Source: Sanderia malayensis (lineage: Eukaryota > Cnidaria > Scyphozoa > Semaeostomeae > Pelagiidae). From it: DNA of 64,000 bases. Positions 45,501-57,000 of the stretch are shown here, piece by piece. Position 1 is the stretch's first letter; the number at the start of each line of letters is the position of its first letter. The notes under the pieces are model-generated. The model searched no databases, had not been told where the DNA came from, and saw only the letters and a program-made list of their open reading frames with translations. The position numbers were made by a program, and so were the translations under genes. The DNA lies in NCBI GenBank assembly GCA_013076295.1, contig RQOL01000519.1:1860001-1924000 (forward strand), in the 5' to 3' direction.

Positions 45501-48500
45501 TCGGAGATCGACGAATTATTTGATGCCATCTCATACAACAAGGTATACAGTTCGGCAATTTCTCATTCCCATGTTTTACAAGCTCTGTTTTCCATTTTTT
45601 ATCTCATGATGCACAAGTCCCCTATTCCACTTTTTACACAGACGGGAAAATAAGTACTCGGAGGCAAATGAATTGCGATCCTTTTTATTTGTTATTATTT
45701 TTTCAATATAATTTTCTATTTACAGGGAGCTGCTTTACTCAGAATGCTGAACTCATTCCTTGGCAAAGATTTCATTAAAGGAGTGAAAGTTGGTCAATTT
45801 ACTTTCCTGCAAACTATTTTTTTTCTTTTTATTAAACTTCTTTGGCAGCTCAATAACAACTCTTCTTGGACTGACCACGCTCTTGTTAGACCAATGTTCT
45901 GCTTCAATGCAACGTTGATTCCTGCTAGCTTTAAAATCTTCTTCATATTGTCACATTGTAGAGCTATATTCAAGCCAATAAATTTTCAAACGCTGAGACA
46001 GATGATCTGTGGAGACATTTGCAAAAGGTTCGTTGTGGCTTCTGGAATATTTTACATATTTAATTACCCAGGGACGTAGCAATTGCCAGGGAGGGGGGCA
46101 TTACGGTTGTGTGTCCCCCCGTTTGTTGCAGTTATCAGAAATTTGCCTGAAGTATACGCAAAGTATTGTATAATCAAGTCAACAATGGGTGTAGCCAGAG
46201 TTTCCTTGAACTAACGTCTCCTCAATTTTCAAGTGTTTTTGTCATTACAGTACAATGTATAGTGTAAGCACATTAAAATTTGGTATTGGATATTACATAG
46301 CATGTTTATTGCAGGCACGTTTGAAAGCCTAATGACTAAGACTATACCCCCGTCAGTCTGTCAGATAGTGTATTGTATGTTAATAAGTCTTCGAAAGCAT
46401 CCCGGGGGAATATCAAAATCTATACGTCTGTGTATTTCGCTACCAGATTTCACATTCAATTTATTTTTGTGCTTACACCACAGGCAGACCATACGAACAG
46501 GTTGGAAATAAAGAACATCATGGACACGTGGTCGAAACAAAGTGGTTTCCCTGTGTTGACAATCAAGCGTGATGGGGAAGATATACTCGTGTCTCAAAAG
46601 TCTATCCTTCTCGAGAAAGCTGAAAGCCATAAAAAGAGCAAACAGAAAAATATTGATGATGATGGTGATGATGACAAACCAGATCAGCTACCTCAAGAGT
46701 GCGTATAAGAAGCATTTTCTAGCTTCTATTTTCATCGTTTGTTTAGATTTGTTGCTGCTGAAAGAGGGTGGAAATAAAATACATCAGTAGATTGCAATAT
46801 ATCTTATTCTGGATCTTGTTTTACTTCTTTGCAATTTTCCTCATTCTGTTTATTATCTTCTAGCTCCAAATGGCACGTTCCCTTCACGTATTTGTTTGAC
46901 AAATCAACAAAAGAAGTAAATACTGTTTGGCTTAATAATGAGACACGTAAGTAAGCATCACTATTCTTATCCCATCAATTTATACACACTCTGTTCCAAG
47001 CGCTTCAATAAGAAACGTTTCAATAGGAAACTACCAAGACAGATAGTGTCCTGCTCTACCTGTATAAGTAGGATCAGTTTTTAAAATAGGTAGTACTCCG
47101 ATCTATTGATATAAGAAGTAGACAAGGTTTATTTTATACGGTCTTTTGGTCCATCAGATTTTTCGGTGTTATGAATAACTGTTATGAATATGTTTTATTA
47201 TAATTGCAGAGATTCGAGTGAAGGCTCCAAAGGATTTTAAGTGGATGAAAGCCAATGTGAAAAATCATGGTTTTTATGTTGTGAATTACGACAAAGCAAC
47301 CTGGCTCAATCTTATTCATCAACTTAGGACGGATCACAAGGCAAGTGTAATTACTGTGGTGTTGCTTTGCGTCGTATACTACACTGCAGCTATGCAAATT
47401 GGCCTTGCAAAGTATTAGTATAGATGTAGATGCATTTGGTCATATTGTACACTGAAGAAAATCCCAGTACCTTGATCTACGTTACAATACCTTGCTTTAC
47501 AATGCAGTACATTGCTTTAAACTGCAGTACTTTTCCTGACACGGTATTGTGTTGCATTTGATGTTATTGTATAACATTTTGAGCTGTTTCTATTAGCATT
47601 CACAATGAATTACCTTTACATTTTGCAGGTATTCTCTCCAGTTGACAGAGCAGGCCTAATCCACGACGCATTCAAACTTGGTTGGTATGTAAACAGGAAA
47701 AGCTCTTTGCACAGGTTTTTATGAATAGTGCAGGCACACTCTGGAATACTTAATAGCATACAATATAATGATGAAATGCCAGATCATTTGGTAGTAGATA
47801 GAGTACCAGAGTGCGTAGAAGCAGAATGACAGAGTAATGGAATATGTAGTAGTCGATTGCTGAAGTACCAGAGTACTTTGTATAGTAGAATGATAGAATG
47901 CCAGTGTACTTTGTGTAGTAGAATGATAGAATGCCAGAGTACTTCGTATGGTAGAGTGATAGAATGCCAGTGTACTTAAATACTACACTATTCGAATAAC
48001 AGTGTAAATACTGCTTTGTGCACCCTACTTGACCATATAATGCTTGCACCTTTAGTGATGGTATTATCAGTCCGGCTATTCCGTTGAAGATGTCAAAATA
48101 CCTCGTCAACGAAAAGCATTACCTACCTTGGGCAATGGCAAGAAGCAAGTTGGATTGTATGACCCTTTTAATGGACAATAAAAAATCAAAGAAACTTTAC
48201 AAGGTAAGTGGAGTAACCCGGATTTAACTTGACTCGTGGCTCTGATTTGTTTGACAAGAATATGGTGAAGTGACATCTCATTAATTAAAATAGATAAGAT
48301 TTTTGTTTTCTTTTATTTTGTTCAACTGTTCAACTACTTATGTATTTACACTGTGTTCACACGGGCATAGTCTATTAACCGGACCTTGAGACTATGGACC
48401 CCGGACCCCGGACCATACCATGTGACCGGACCATAAGACCGGACCATAGGACCAGACCATAAGATCAGACCATAGTGTCGGACCAGAGGGAATCCCCATC

Positions 48501-51500
48501 TATGAAGTAATTGAAATTAATTGTTACGGCTTCGGTGATGTCTTCGGTGATATTTCCGGGCATCACGATATTCACATTCGTGACTTCTTGATAAATTGTC
48601 AACTTGGTTCCTGTCTAAGGCTCTACTCTTTCTCTGTTCACCAAATGTTTCTCTCATCATGAGATTCGAACCAGCAAATAGTACGCACACATACAATACA
48701 CAAAATGACACAATCATATTTATTCCTTCATTTCTGTCACGAAACCAAGAGCTTCTTTAAAGCATACAACAACGACTGTCGCAAACGACAAACAACGACA
48801 ACAGTATCTCCAACACTGCACAAGCGGCGGCCCAACAACAATAAATCCAAAAGACTACGGCAGCAAGATCTTTCTCAAGCATCCTCATCTCCAACATTAG
48901 GTTTCTTCCCCTCGATCACAACGAGTTACTTAAAGAAATATATTTTTGAAACTCGATTTTGCTACCAAAGTTTTCTTGAGTGTTAAGTTTGTTAAATGCT
49001 AAAAGTTTTGTTAAATTTGATTCTGCCACACGAAACGTTTATTGTTGTTGAAATTATTATGCTTATTATTATTATGTTTATTATTATGTTTATTGTTGTT
49101 GAAATAAATAATAAATAAGTATATCTCTGGATATGTGTCCTGCTGATACACGATACATTACAAAAACTACTTAAAATCTAGCACGTTTCTGTATCCAAAA
49201 ATTTCATAAAGACTCAAGAAACCTTTGGTAGCAAGATCGAGTTTCAAAAATATATTTCTACAAGTAACTCGTTGTGATCGAGGGGAAGAAACCTACTGTT
49301 GGGGGATGAAGATGCTTGAGAAAGGTCTTGTTGCCTCAGTCTTTTGGATTTATTGTTGTTGGGCCGCCGTTTGTGCAGTGTTGGAGATACTGTTGTCGTT
49401 GTTTGTCGTTTGCGACAGTCGTTGTTGTATGCTTTAAAGAAGCTCTTGGTTTCGTGACAGAAATGAAGGAATAAATATGATTGTGTCATTTTGTGTATGT
49501 GTGCGTACTATTTGCTGGTTCGAATCTCATGATGAGAGAAACATTGGTGAACAGAGAAAGAGTAGAGCCTTAGACAGGAACCAAGTTGACAATTTATCAA
49601 GAAGTCACGAATGTAAATATCGTGATGCCCGGAAATATCACCGAAGACATCACCGAAACCGTAACAATTAATTTCAATTACTTCATAGATGGGGATTCCC
49701 TCTGGTCCGACACTATGGTCTGATCTTATGGTCTGGTCCTATGGTCCGGTCACATGGTATGGTCCGGGGTCCGGGGTCCATAGTCTCAAGGTCCGGTTAA
49801 TAGACTATGCCGTTCACACGACACCGTTTTCACTTTTCACAAGTTTACGCTTCACTTCGCTCCCGCTGCGATTCCTGCTGTTTCAAATATTTGTGATGTT
49901 GCTTTTGCGCCAAAATTTGACAGCCTATGCCCATTTCCGTGTTCAAAAATTTCCTAAATTTAGCTTGGTGAGTAGTTTGTAATAAAATCAACAATAAACT
50001 ATATATGTTCTCACTATCAAGCATGTAATAAAGTCATTACAGGAACAAAAAACTCCAAAACATCTAAGACAAACACATTCATATTCAATTTGTCAAGTCA
50101 ATCAAGTATTTCTAAATTGTTTACATTCGGCGCCAAAAGCAATCGAAAACAAAGCTGTTACACTGAGAAGAGGTTCCGTTTTCATTTGACTCCGTTTTCA
50201 GGCGTTCACACGAGTCCAAACTGAAAAAGGAGTCAAATGAAAACGGAGCACTCCACCTCCAGAGCGTTTTCATTTGAAAACGCAAAAGCGGATCGGAATG
50301 CACCGTTTTCGATCGTTTCCGTGTGAACGCAGTATCGTAAACGGATCGAAATGAAAACGGAGTCAAATGAAAACGGTGTCGTGTGAACAGGACCTTATAA
50401 GACTGTATATAACTATTTATTTATTTATCTTCGTAGCTTCTATTTGTTTTGTTGATTCTTTATTTATTTACTTGTTTCCCTCTTTGTTTGCACACTTGGT
50501 TATTAATTAGCGATGTTCAAAAGCTACATGTGTAAAGTGATTATAATGATTTATTTTCTTCTTTGATAACTATCTTTTCATGCGTGTTTTTGTAGGAATA
50601 TTTCTGGGAACTTCAGTCGCATTTGGTAGATGTTTCAATGCTAGACCCGAGAAACTACAATCTTTCAAAGCCTCTTGACATGTACGTATCTTGACATAAA
50701 TGTTTCAGCCATTTGTATTTTCCTTGAATAGTTCCTTCGTGGGTTTTTGCAACCTTCCTCTGAGCCATGCTTCTTTGCTTTTGCCAGCTTTCAACGATAC
50801 GACACTTTTACTTACGCTCTCAAGTACGATTTTCGCAAAGACTTCAAGAAAATATTATCTGTTTACTTTGATGAAATGAAGAAAGGCAACAAGTAAGCTA
50901 TAAGATGAATTTATGATATAAGCTCTTGCAATGTGGAAAAGCTTTGAAAAGACCACTGGTTTTTATAGATTGTAATCGTTGGCTAACTGCTCATCTCGAT
51001 ACGTGACTGATAATTTGTGACTCTTTTTGCGCATAGGGTTCCTGGTATGACCGCTGAACTGAGGGCTTTAACGCTGATTTTCGGATTCGATGCAAAAAAA
51101 GATGACGATTTCAACTTCTTATGGAAGACATACATCGAAACACCTCGTGATGCAGACAGGCGTTTCATCATGAAAGCTTTTTCAAGAGTCAAGGACAGAA
51201 AGAAGCTTAAAGTGTAAGTACGCATCGCACTCTCTTCACTTCTTGGTTTAAAGTTGGACATCAGAGAACCCCAATTTATTGTATATGCCAAGTTTGTTTA
51301 TATCTTGAATAACAGAGCTATTATTTCGAGAATTAAGGAGCTATTAGCTTGAAAAATAAACAAAATAATGGGCATGTGTATGCAATTGTGTGTTTTCACA
51401 ATCACTAGGTGAACACAGAATAGAGATTTATGTGGTTCTCGTGTTTTTCTTTGTCAGAATTCTCGATGAATCTCTTGATCCAAAGAAGGTTCGAGTTCAA

Positions 51501-53566
51501 GACACTATACCTTTGATGATGACGCTTGTAAAAACGTCACCAACTGCCCGGCATCAAGTTTGGAACTTCATCAAGAAGAACTTTGACAAACTTGCTAAAA
51601 GGTACGAAAACACCGTTGGTAAAGCCGCAACTGAATCCATATTTAATGTATTTTTAATATCAGCTCTATTAGTGCTTTAGAGAGTTCATAAAACCAGGTG
51701 GTGGTTTAGAGAACTCATAAAACAAAGGAGGTGGTTTGGAGAATTTATAAAACGAAGGTGGTGGCTTGGAGAATTGATAAAACGAAGGTGGTGGTTTGGA
51801 GAAGATGTGAAAATACAGAGGTGGTTTGGAAAGTTTATTAAACCACCATCTTAAGAGCCCATCGCTAAAAATATGTAGTAAATGCCTCTAAGATGCACTT
51901 TTAAGTCGGTGGTCTAACAAACTTTCCAAGCCATCTCTGTATTTTCACATCTTTTCCAAACCACCATCTTTGTTTTCTCAATTCTCCAAACCACCACCTT
52001 TGTTTTATGAGTTCTCCAAACCACCACCCGGTTTTAAAAATTCTCTAAACAACCAAATTGTTTTACATCATTTCAGTGCATCTAAGGGGCATTTACTAGA
52101 TATTTTAGCGATAGGCTCTTAAGATTGTGGTTAAATAAACTTTCCAAACCACCGTTTAAATTCCCAAAACGACATTTTGAAATAGACCGAAATTTGGCTA
52201 GCAAATAGTCGAAACCTACTAGTTAGGGCCTTCTGATCATTTTGAGACAAGTTTCAGCTCTCTAGGACAATTGGTTCAAAAGTTGGTCCCGAGGGCTGGC
52301 TGCAGCAAGCAACATTTTCCTTATTAAGCTCTACTCTACTCGCGCATATCCTTAACGCTACTCGAAGTTTTCTTTTGTCATAATCACGACATTGGACATT
52401 ATGTTTCATTTTTTTAGATATGGTGGTAGATATCAATTAGGGTCATTGGTCGTCGAAGTGGTTGGTGGTTTCTGCAAAAAATCTGATTATAAGCAGGTTC
52501 GTTTGCTTTCTAAAATGAACTTTCTTTCTTATCCATGAGTCATTCATATGCAATTTATATGCCCTGACAAGGACTTGAACCTAAGACCCTATTAGTAAAC
52601 ATTATAGTGTCCATATATTTACGAGTCTTGTAAAACCACTTCCTTGATTAACTCTTCACTTAGCTCTGCTCTGATGGCCGTGTGGTAAGTACTAAGTACA
52701 GTGCCTGCCATACGCATGAGACACTGGTTCAAGACCCATGTATGTCACTGGGATTGATCGAGCTATGAAAATTAAAAGTTAAAAGAGGGCTGGTACATGA
52801 TCTACAAGAGAAAGTAGATCCCCGGCGTACTGGGGAATTTTCGTCTTTCAGGCTCGAAATGGTTTTTCGGCAGATACACCGAAAACCATTGAACCCGTCC
52901 GATGTACTCAGTTTGTGGTACGCCGGGGGAAACACACCAGTCTGATTTGCTAACTTTTCGCCGATTGCCAATTGATCAGAAATTATCAAAAGCCCTCCCG
53001 ATTTACAACGCATATCGTTCTGGCGCGTGTCCCCAGAATATTAGATCGAAGGAATATTTATGGAGTTACTTTGCAGCAATCTTAATGAATGAGGGGGCAA
53101 TGTAGTTCGCATGCGTGTTTGCAGCAGCTCCAAGGCTTTTTACAATGCTCCTTCCCACTTCGACTGGGCTGCTGCTTCACAGGGATCTCAGAACATATTT
53201 ACGCAAAGATCGTGCCGTGCATCAATGTTAACAAATGTAGGAAGCAATACCGCATGCGCAATCATGATTTACTGAGCGAATGCTTTAAACTTTTTTCTAG
53301 TTATATCGTCGTGTTCCTTGAATCAGAGAATAATGAAAAGTGACGGAATCATATGTTTTCTTGTATTTCAGGTGAAAAAGTTCCTCAGTAAGCATAGTCT
53401 GGGCGAAAAAGGATCCAGAACAGAGCGGTTGGCAATCGAGAAAATCAAAAACAACATGGATAGACAGACTTCTAGTATTTCTAGTCGAAGGTCAACTCTC
53501 ATAGAGGCATGGGTAGTAAGACAGTTGAACAAAATAAACGAAAAGAAACAAGAAAAATCTGTTTGA
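42568..53566 (+). CDS. M1 family zinc aminopeptidase, type II membrane protein
   Basis: Exons: 42568-43667, 44067-44340, 44438-44558, 44825-44979, 45120-45233, 45408-45542, 45726-45788, 45962-46027, 46484-46698, 46864-46946, 47210-47340, 47629-47684, 48056-48203, 50596-50681, 50788-50892, 51037-51213, 51458-51601, 52418-52496, 53372-53566. The frame closes over all 19 (1148 residues). Residues 37-59 form a TM anchor after a short cytosolic tail. Residues about 100-200 are an acidic Asp/Glu/Ser repeat ending in a His run. The M1 N-terminal domain starts near [15 protein letters not shown]. Catalytic features are GAMEDW (509-514), HELAH (545-549) and the third zinc ligand Glu568 in WLNEGFANF. 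An ERAP-like C-terminal domain follows. It trims N-terminal residues from peptides outside the cell or in the ER lumen. Closest types are aminopeptidase N, LNPEP and ERAP; the ortholog is unresolved. One intron is GC-AG. Confidence 0.95.
42990..43200 (+). repeat. In-frame acidic repeat and His run in the aminopeptidase stalk
   Basis: The coding DNA repeats units close to GATGATACCGAGGCTGA, giving about four copies of AKAVTWSDD plus EAKSDDTE-type units, then [11 protein letters not shown]. The insert lies between the TM anchor and the catalytic module, where M1 ectoenzymes have a short stalk. A repeat of this kind can change length easily. Confidence 0.85.
44355..44415. repeat. ATTATC hexanucleotide microsatellite in aminopeptidase intron 2
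   Basis: About ten perfect copies of TTATCA begin 14 bases after the donor at 44341 and end 22 bases before the acceptor at 44437. The array fills most of a 97-base intron, so copy-number change would change intron length noticeably. Confidence 0.9.
47341..47342 (+). other. GC splice donor (GC-AG intron)
   Basis: Aminopeptidase exon 11 ends CACAAG and the intron starts GCAAGT; the next exon starts after TTTTGCAG at 47628. No GT donor nearby keeps frame. AG|GCAAGT is the usual context for the minority GC-AG class. Confidence 0.85.
47865..47990. repeat. Tandem ~38-bp repeat in aminopeptidase intron 12
   Basis: Three to four imperfect units built on AGTAGAATGATAGAATGCCA plus GTGTACTTTGT-like sequence. 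Non-coding. Confidence 0.65.
48349..50394. mobile_element. MITE interrupted by a foldback element (aminopeptidase intron 13)
   Basis: Without the nested insertion, the left end reads CACTGTGTTCACACG then ACACCGTTTTCAC, and the right end is the inverted GTGTCGTGTGAACAGGACC. TTA lies outside both ends (48346-48348 and 50395-50397). Internal GGAGTCAAATGAAAACGG-type motifs are repeated in both orientations. The 3-bp TTA target suggests a Harbinger-like parent. Confidence 0.6.
48364..49811. mobile_element. 1.45-kb foldback element with ~600-bp arms and 9-bp target duplication
   Basis: The arms run from 48364 to about 48984 and, inverted, from about 49211 to 49811. They start GGCATAGTCTATTAACC and match with only a few differences and small indels over about 600 bp. 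The centre of about 225 bp is AT-rich. GTTCACACG occurs directly outside both ends (48355-48363 and 49812-49820), a perfect 9-bp duplication. Long inverted arms with a 9-bp target are typical of Mutator-like or Foldback elements. The outer parts of each arm hold GGACCATAAGACCGGACC-type repeats. Mirror-image ORFs in the arms (48517-48717 and 49477-49671) are consequences of the symmetry and show no known domain. Confidence 0.9.
51676..52140. repeat. Inverted cluster of GGTGGTTTGGAGAA units in aminopeptidase intron 17
   Basis: About six units of GGTGGTTTGGAGAATTxATAAAA lie on the left (51676-51847). Their reverse complements lie on the right (51905-52050). An inverted pair of about 50 bp (CTTAAGAGCCCATCGCTAA and TTAGCGATAGGCTCTTAAG) lies at about 51852 and 52107. 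The transcript could form a long hairpin inside the intron. Confidence 0.7.
52660..52890 (+). mobile_element. tRNA-derived SINE in aminopeptidase intron 18
   Basis: The A box TGGCCGTGTGG (about 52675) and B box GGTTCAAGACC (about 52730) have tRNA-like spacing, followed by a non-tRNA body. Just upstream, at about 52570, the inverted B-box-like GGACTTGAACC suggests a fragment of another SINE on the minus strand. The A box is close to that of the SINE at 5356-5642, so they may be related. Confidence 0.55.
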
Positions 53567-53657
53567 TGATTAGACAATTAGCATTTTACGAAAGTCGTTT
53601 TAATATTCAGACACGAACTTTTAATTCAGGTTTTATCTATTTTTATTAATAAGATGT

Positions 53658-53663
53658 AATAAA
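53658..53663 (+). promoter_or_regulatory. Polyadenylation signal of the aminopeptidase gene
   Basis: AATAAA 92 bases after the stop codon, followed by a T-rich stretch. The next gene starts about 400 bases downstream, so 53664-54067 must hold its promoter and 5' leader. Confidence 0.6.
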
Positions 53664-54067
53664 TGAAAGTTCTTAACATTGTTTATCCAAGTGCCGGTTC
53701 TATTTGGCTGATTTTTTTTAGCGATGGTATATCTGTTGTAACAAGTCCAATTTGTGCTATGTGTTAGGGCTTCGTCAGAAAAAATAGTATGTCCTACTGA
53801 GGATTTTATCAGGACAATTTATCAGGTATAATGTAAGCAATCAACATGAAAAAGTGTGTTTGTCCGGATAAACTAGACTTGAATTCGGGATCCCTACTCG
53901 AACACAAGCGTTCACAGTGGTTCATTCGTAAACAAAGAGCCACGTTCATTGGCCACATCATCATCGTAAATAACACCACCAGCAACAACAACAACATATC
54001 TTTTCAACGAGGAAGAAAAGATCGAGAAAGAAAGGACAAAAGAATGCAAAACGTGGTCAGATTAAAA

Positions 54068-57000
54068 ATGGCCGACGCACAACGCTTTCACCCAAGCAAG
54101 TCACTTGTGGAGCTCGCTGGACGCAATGCTGTCTTCCCTCCAAACCGAAAACTGTATGAAAATGCTCACGTCAAAGACATGGACACGTACAGAGCCATGT
54201 ATCAGCGTTCATTGGATGACCCAGAAGGTTTCTGGGGCGACATTGCAAAGACATTTTATTGGAAGAAGTGGTACGATGGAGAGTTTTTGAAGTACAATTT
54301 CGACGTGAGAAATGGGCCTATCTCCATTAAGTTTATGGAGGGAGCAAAGACAAACATATGTTACAATTCCTTGGATATTCACGTCAAGGACAAGAATATG
54401 GGAGATACTATTGCGTTCTACTGGTAAGACTGGCATTGGCAATAAAAATTCTTTGCGTATTATAATTCCTCTGTAATTAATGCTAATTAGCGCGATAATT
54501 AGCTAAACCAGGCGTGCTTTCTACAATTTAACGGAAAATTAGGAAAATAAGTAGATAGCAGGCTTTCTTTAATGATATGTTGAAAGGGGAAGCTTTTTAT
54601 CTTATCTCTCATTGTTTGGATATAATATGATTGTTTAAACATTTGAACAATATACATTGCCTTTTAAGACAGAAGACTGCCATTGTGGTAAAATGAAACT
54701 TTTTTAACAACGGTCTTATTTCTAGGGAGGGCAACAGCCCTGGTGATTCTTCAAAAATTACCTACAATGAGCTTCTCAGAAAAGTGTGCAAATTCTCCAA
54801 TGTACTCAAAAAGAATGGTAGGTATTGATATCCAAGAAACAAGCGTCCTTCTGCCTTCTTCTACAACCTCTTTTCTAACTGACAGCCCTTGGTATAGATG
54901 GAAAGAAATTCCACAGAGAAACTTAGCACACATTACAAGAGAGAAATGTTGTTGCCACTGTTGTATTGTATGATGCTCACTTACAATATACCTACAATAG
55001 GGACAAAAGTCTTGTAAAATTTAAAAAATAAAAGTTATGAACCTTCAAATTTGTTTGTGGGCTTTATTTAATCTCCTACTCGACCTAAAGCAATGTTTTT
55101 TCACTCTGACCTCTGTGATCATTGTGCAAAAAGAATTTTGTCAACATTGGAACAGACTGTCTGATACAACATGTTTGGGGAAGAGGGAGATAAAGGATAC
55201 ATACAAAGCTTGTGACAATTTTAAGTGTCCCAGGACTTTTGTCCCCAATTGTAGTTAACCTTCAGGAACTGTGGTCTGCTTATACAACACATATATATGC
55301 AAAATTTTCTGTTCTTTGTGACAAACTAAGGTTTTTTTTCTCAGGAATAAAAAAAGGTGATAGAGTTGCCATTTATATGCCAATGACAGTTGAAGTCATT
55401 GTTGCTGTATTGGCATGTGCTAGAATTGGTGCAGTACACTCTGTTGTGGTAAATACTTTATGTTTCTTTTCTGGCACAGATTTGAGGTTTTTTCTATCTT
55501 AACATTCAATTTCTTCTTTTTATATTTTATTTTAACTTATTTTATTCTATCCTATTCTATTTAACCCCACTCTTCTTCATGTTACATTTTTCATACTGTT
55601 TGTGGCATTGGCATAGTGTTGCACTTTATGAAGGGGCAAAGAAGATCAATTTGTCATTACTATTATGCCCCCCTCTTTCTATCGTGCTAGGTAAACAGGT
55701 TTCATTAGTAATTTTCTTTCTTCTTTTAGTTTGCTGGTTTCTCTGCAGATTCCTTGGCAGGCAGAATGGTTGATGGGCAATGTTCAATGCTCATCACAGC
55801 TGGTAAGTTTTGGCAATTTTTTAAGTGCTCAAACTGATAGAGACTACAACTACAATTACTTGAAAGGTGGGAGGGAGAGAGTAGCCTCAACACCCTGCAC
55901 TAAGAGTTTGAATGATGCCGATTTACTTTATTTGGGGTTGCTATTTGATGTGTTGACACTGTTGTTAGAGTAGTAGTTTGTAGGGATACGTGGCAGAACG
56001 GAGCAACCAGCAAAAGTCAAAAGCTGTTTGTCTATCTTATGCCACATACATTGATCACGGATTGCCAAGAAAATGCCAGCAAAGTGACTGAGCTTTTTGC
56101 GATAGATTCGTACATTTTTCCACCTGCATCTAATAAAATGTAATATTGAAAATTCATTTATCATATGCAGTTAATGATGAATAGCTTATTCTGATTACTA
56201 GATGGGTTTTACAGAGGACCCAAACTGGTCAAGTTGAAAGAAATTGCTGATGCTGCATTGGCTGTTTGCAAGAAATTGTAAGAATCATAATCATCAATCT
56301 CACTACTAATCATTGATCATCAATCATTAATCATCAATCATCATTCAGTCTTGATCTTGATGAAGTTCCTGTATCCTATGTCAGTACGCTTTGTCTTATC
56401 CGCTACACTATTTGACCTTGATGAGTCGGCTTCAACCAAACTTTTAAAGAGTTTTTTAAGCTGCCAAGATATTGAAGATGGCACCTTCAAAAGCTCGTAA
56501 ATATGTAGGACAGAATTCAGTATCACGAGAGGCAGTAAGATGCTTTCTTTCTTGTTAAACTTATTGGCAAATTGTTTGCTCCTGGGGTGTGCCTCTCCTA
56601 CAGCTATGACCAGAATATATTAGATTCAATTGTAAGTGTCATACATAGTGGGAACTCGCTGACTATGAGTCCTTTCCCACTATGGATGGCACGTAGGTAA
56701 TTACTCTAGTTGTTTTAATTAATAGGAAAAAAGATACTTTTTATGTGAATGAGTTCAATAAAAATGTGTAGTTTACCTGTCATGGCCCAACTCCATTTTA
56801 AGACAATTATTCTCTCCATCCAATTACTTGTTATTTACTTGTTATGGTTGTTATTATTGTTATTAATTTGGTTGTTATTATTGTGGTTGTTATTTTTGTT
56901 TTCAGACGACATACTGTAAGTAAATGCATTGTTTTACGACACATCAGCGAGTTTACGTCTGAGAATGATGAAGCAGAAGCGAATTCTCATGCGAATGGAG

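Noticed and set aside
48517..49671. Mirror ORFs in the foldback arms as a transposase or small protein
   Set aside because: The same 65-codon frame appears on both strands because the arms are inverted copies. There is no domain, no extension and low-complexity composition.
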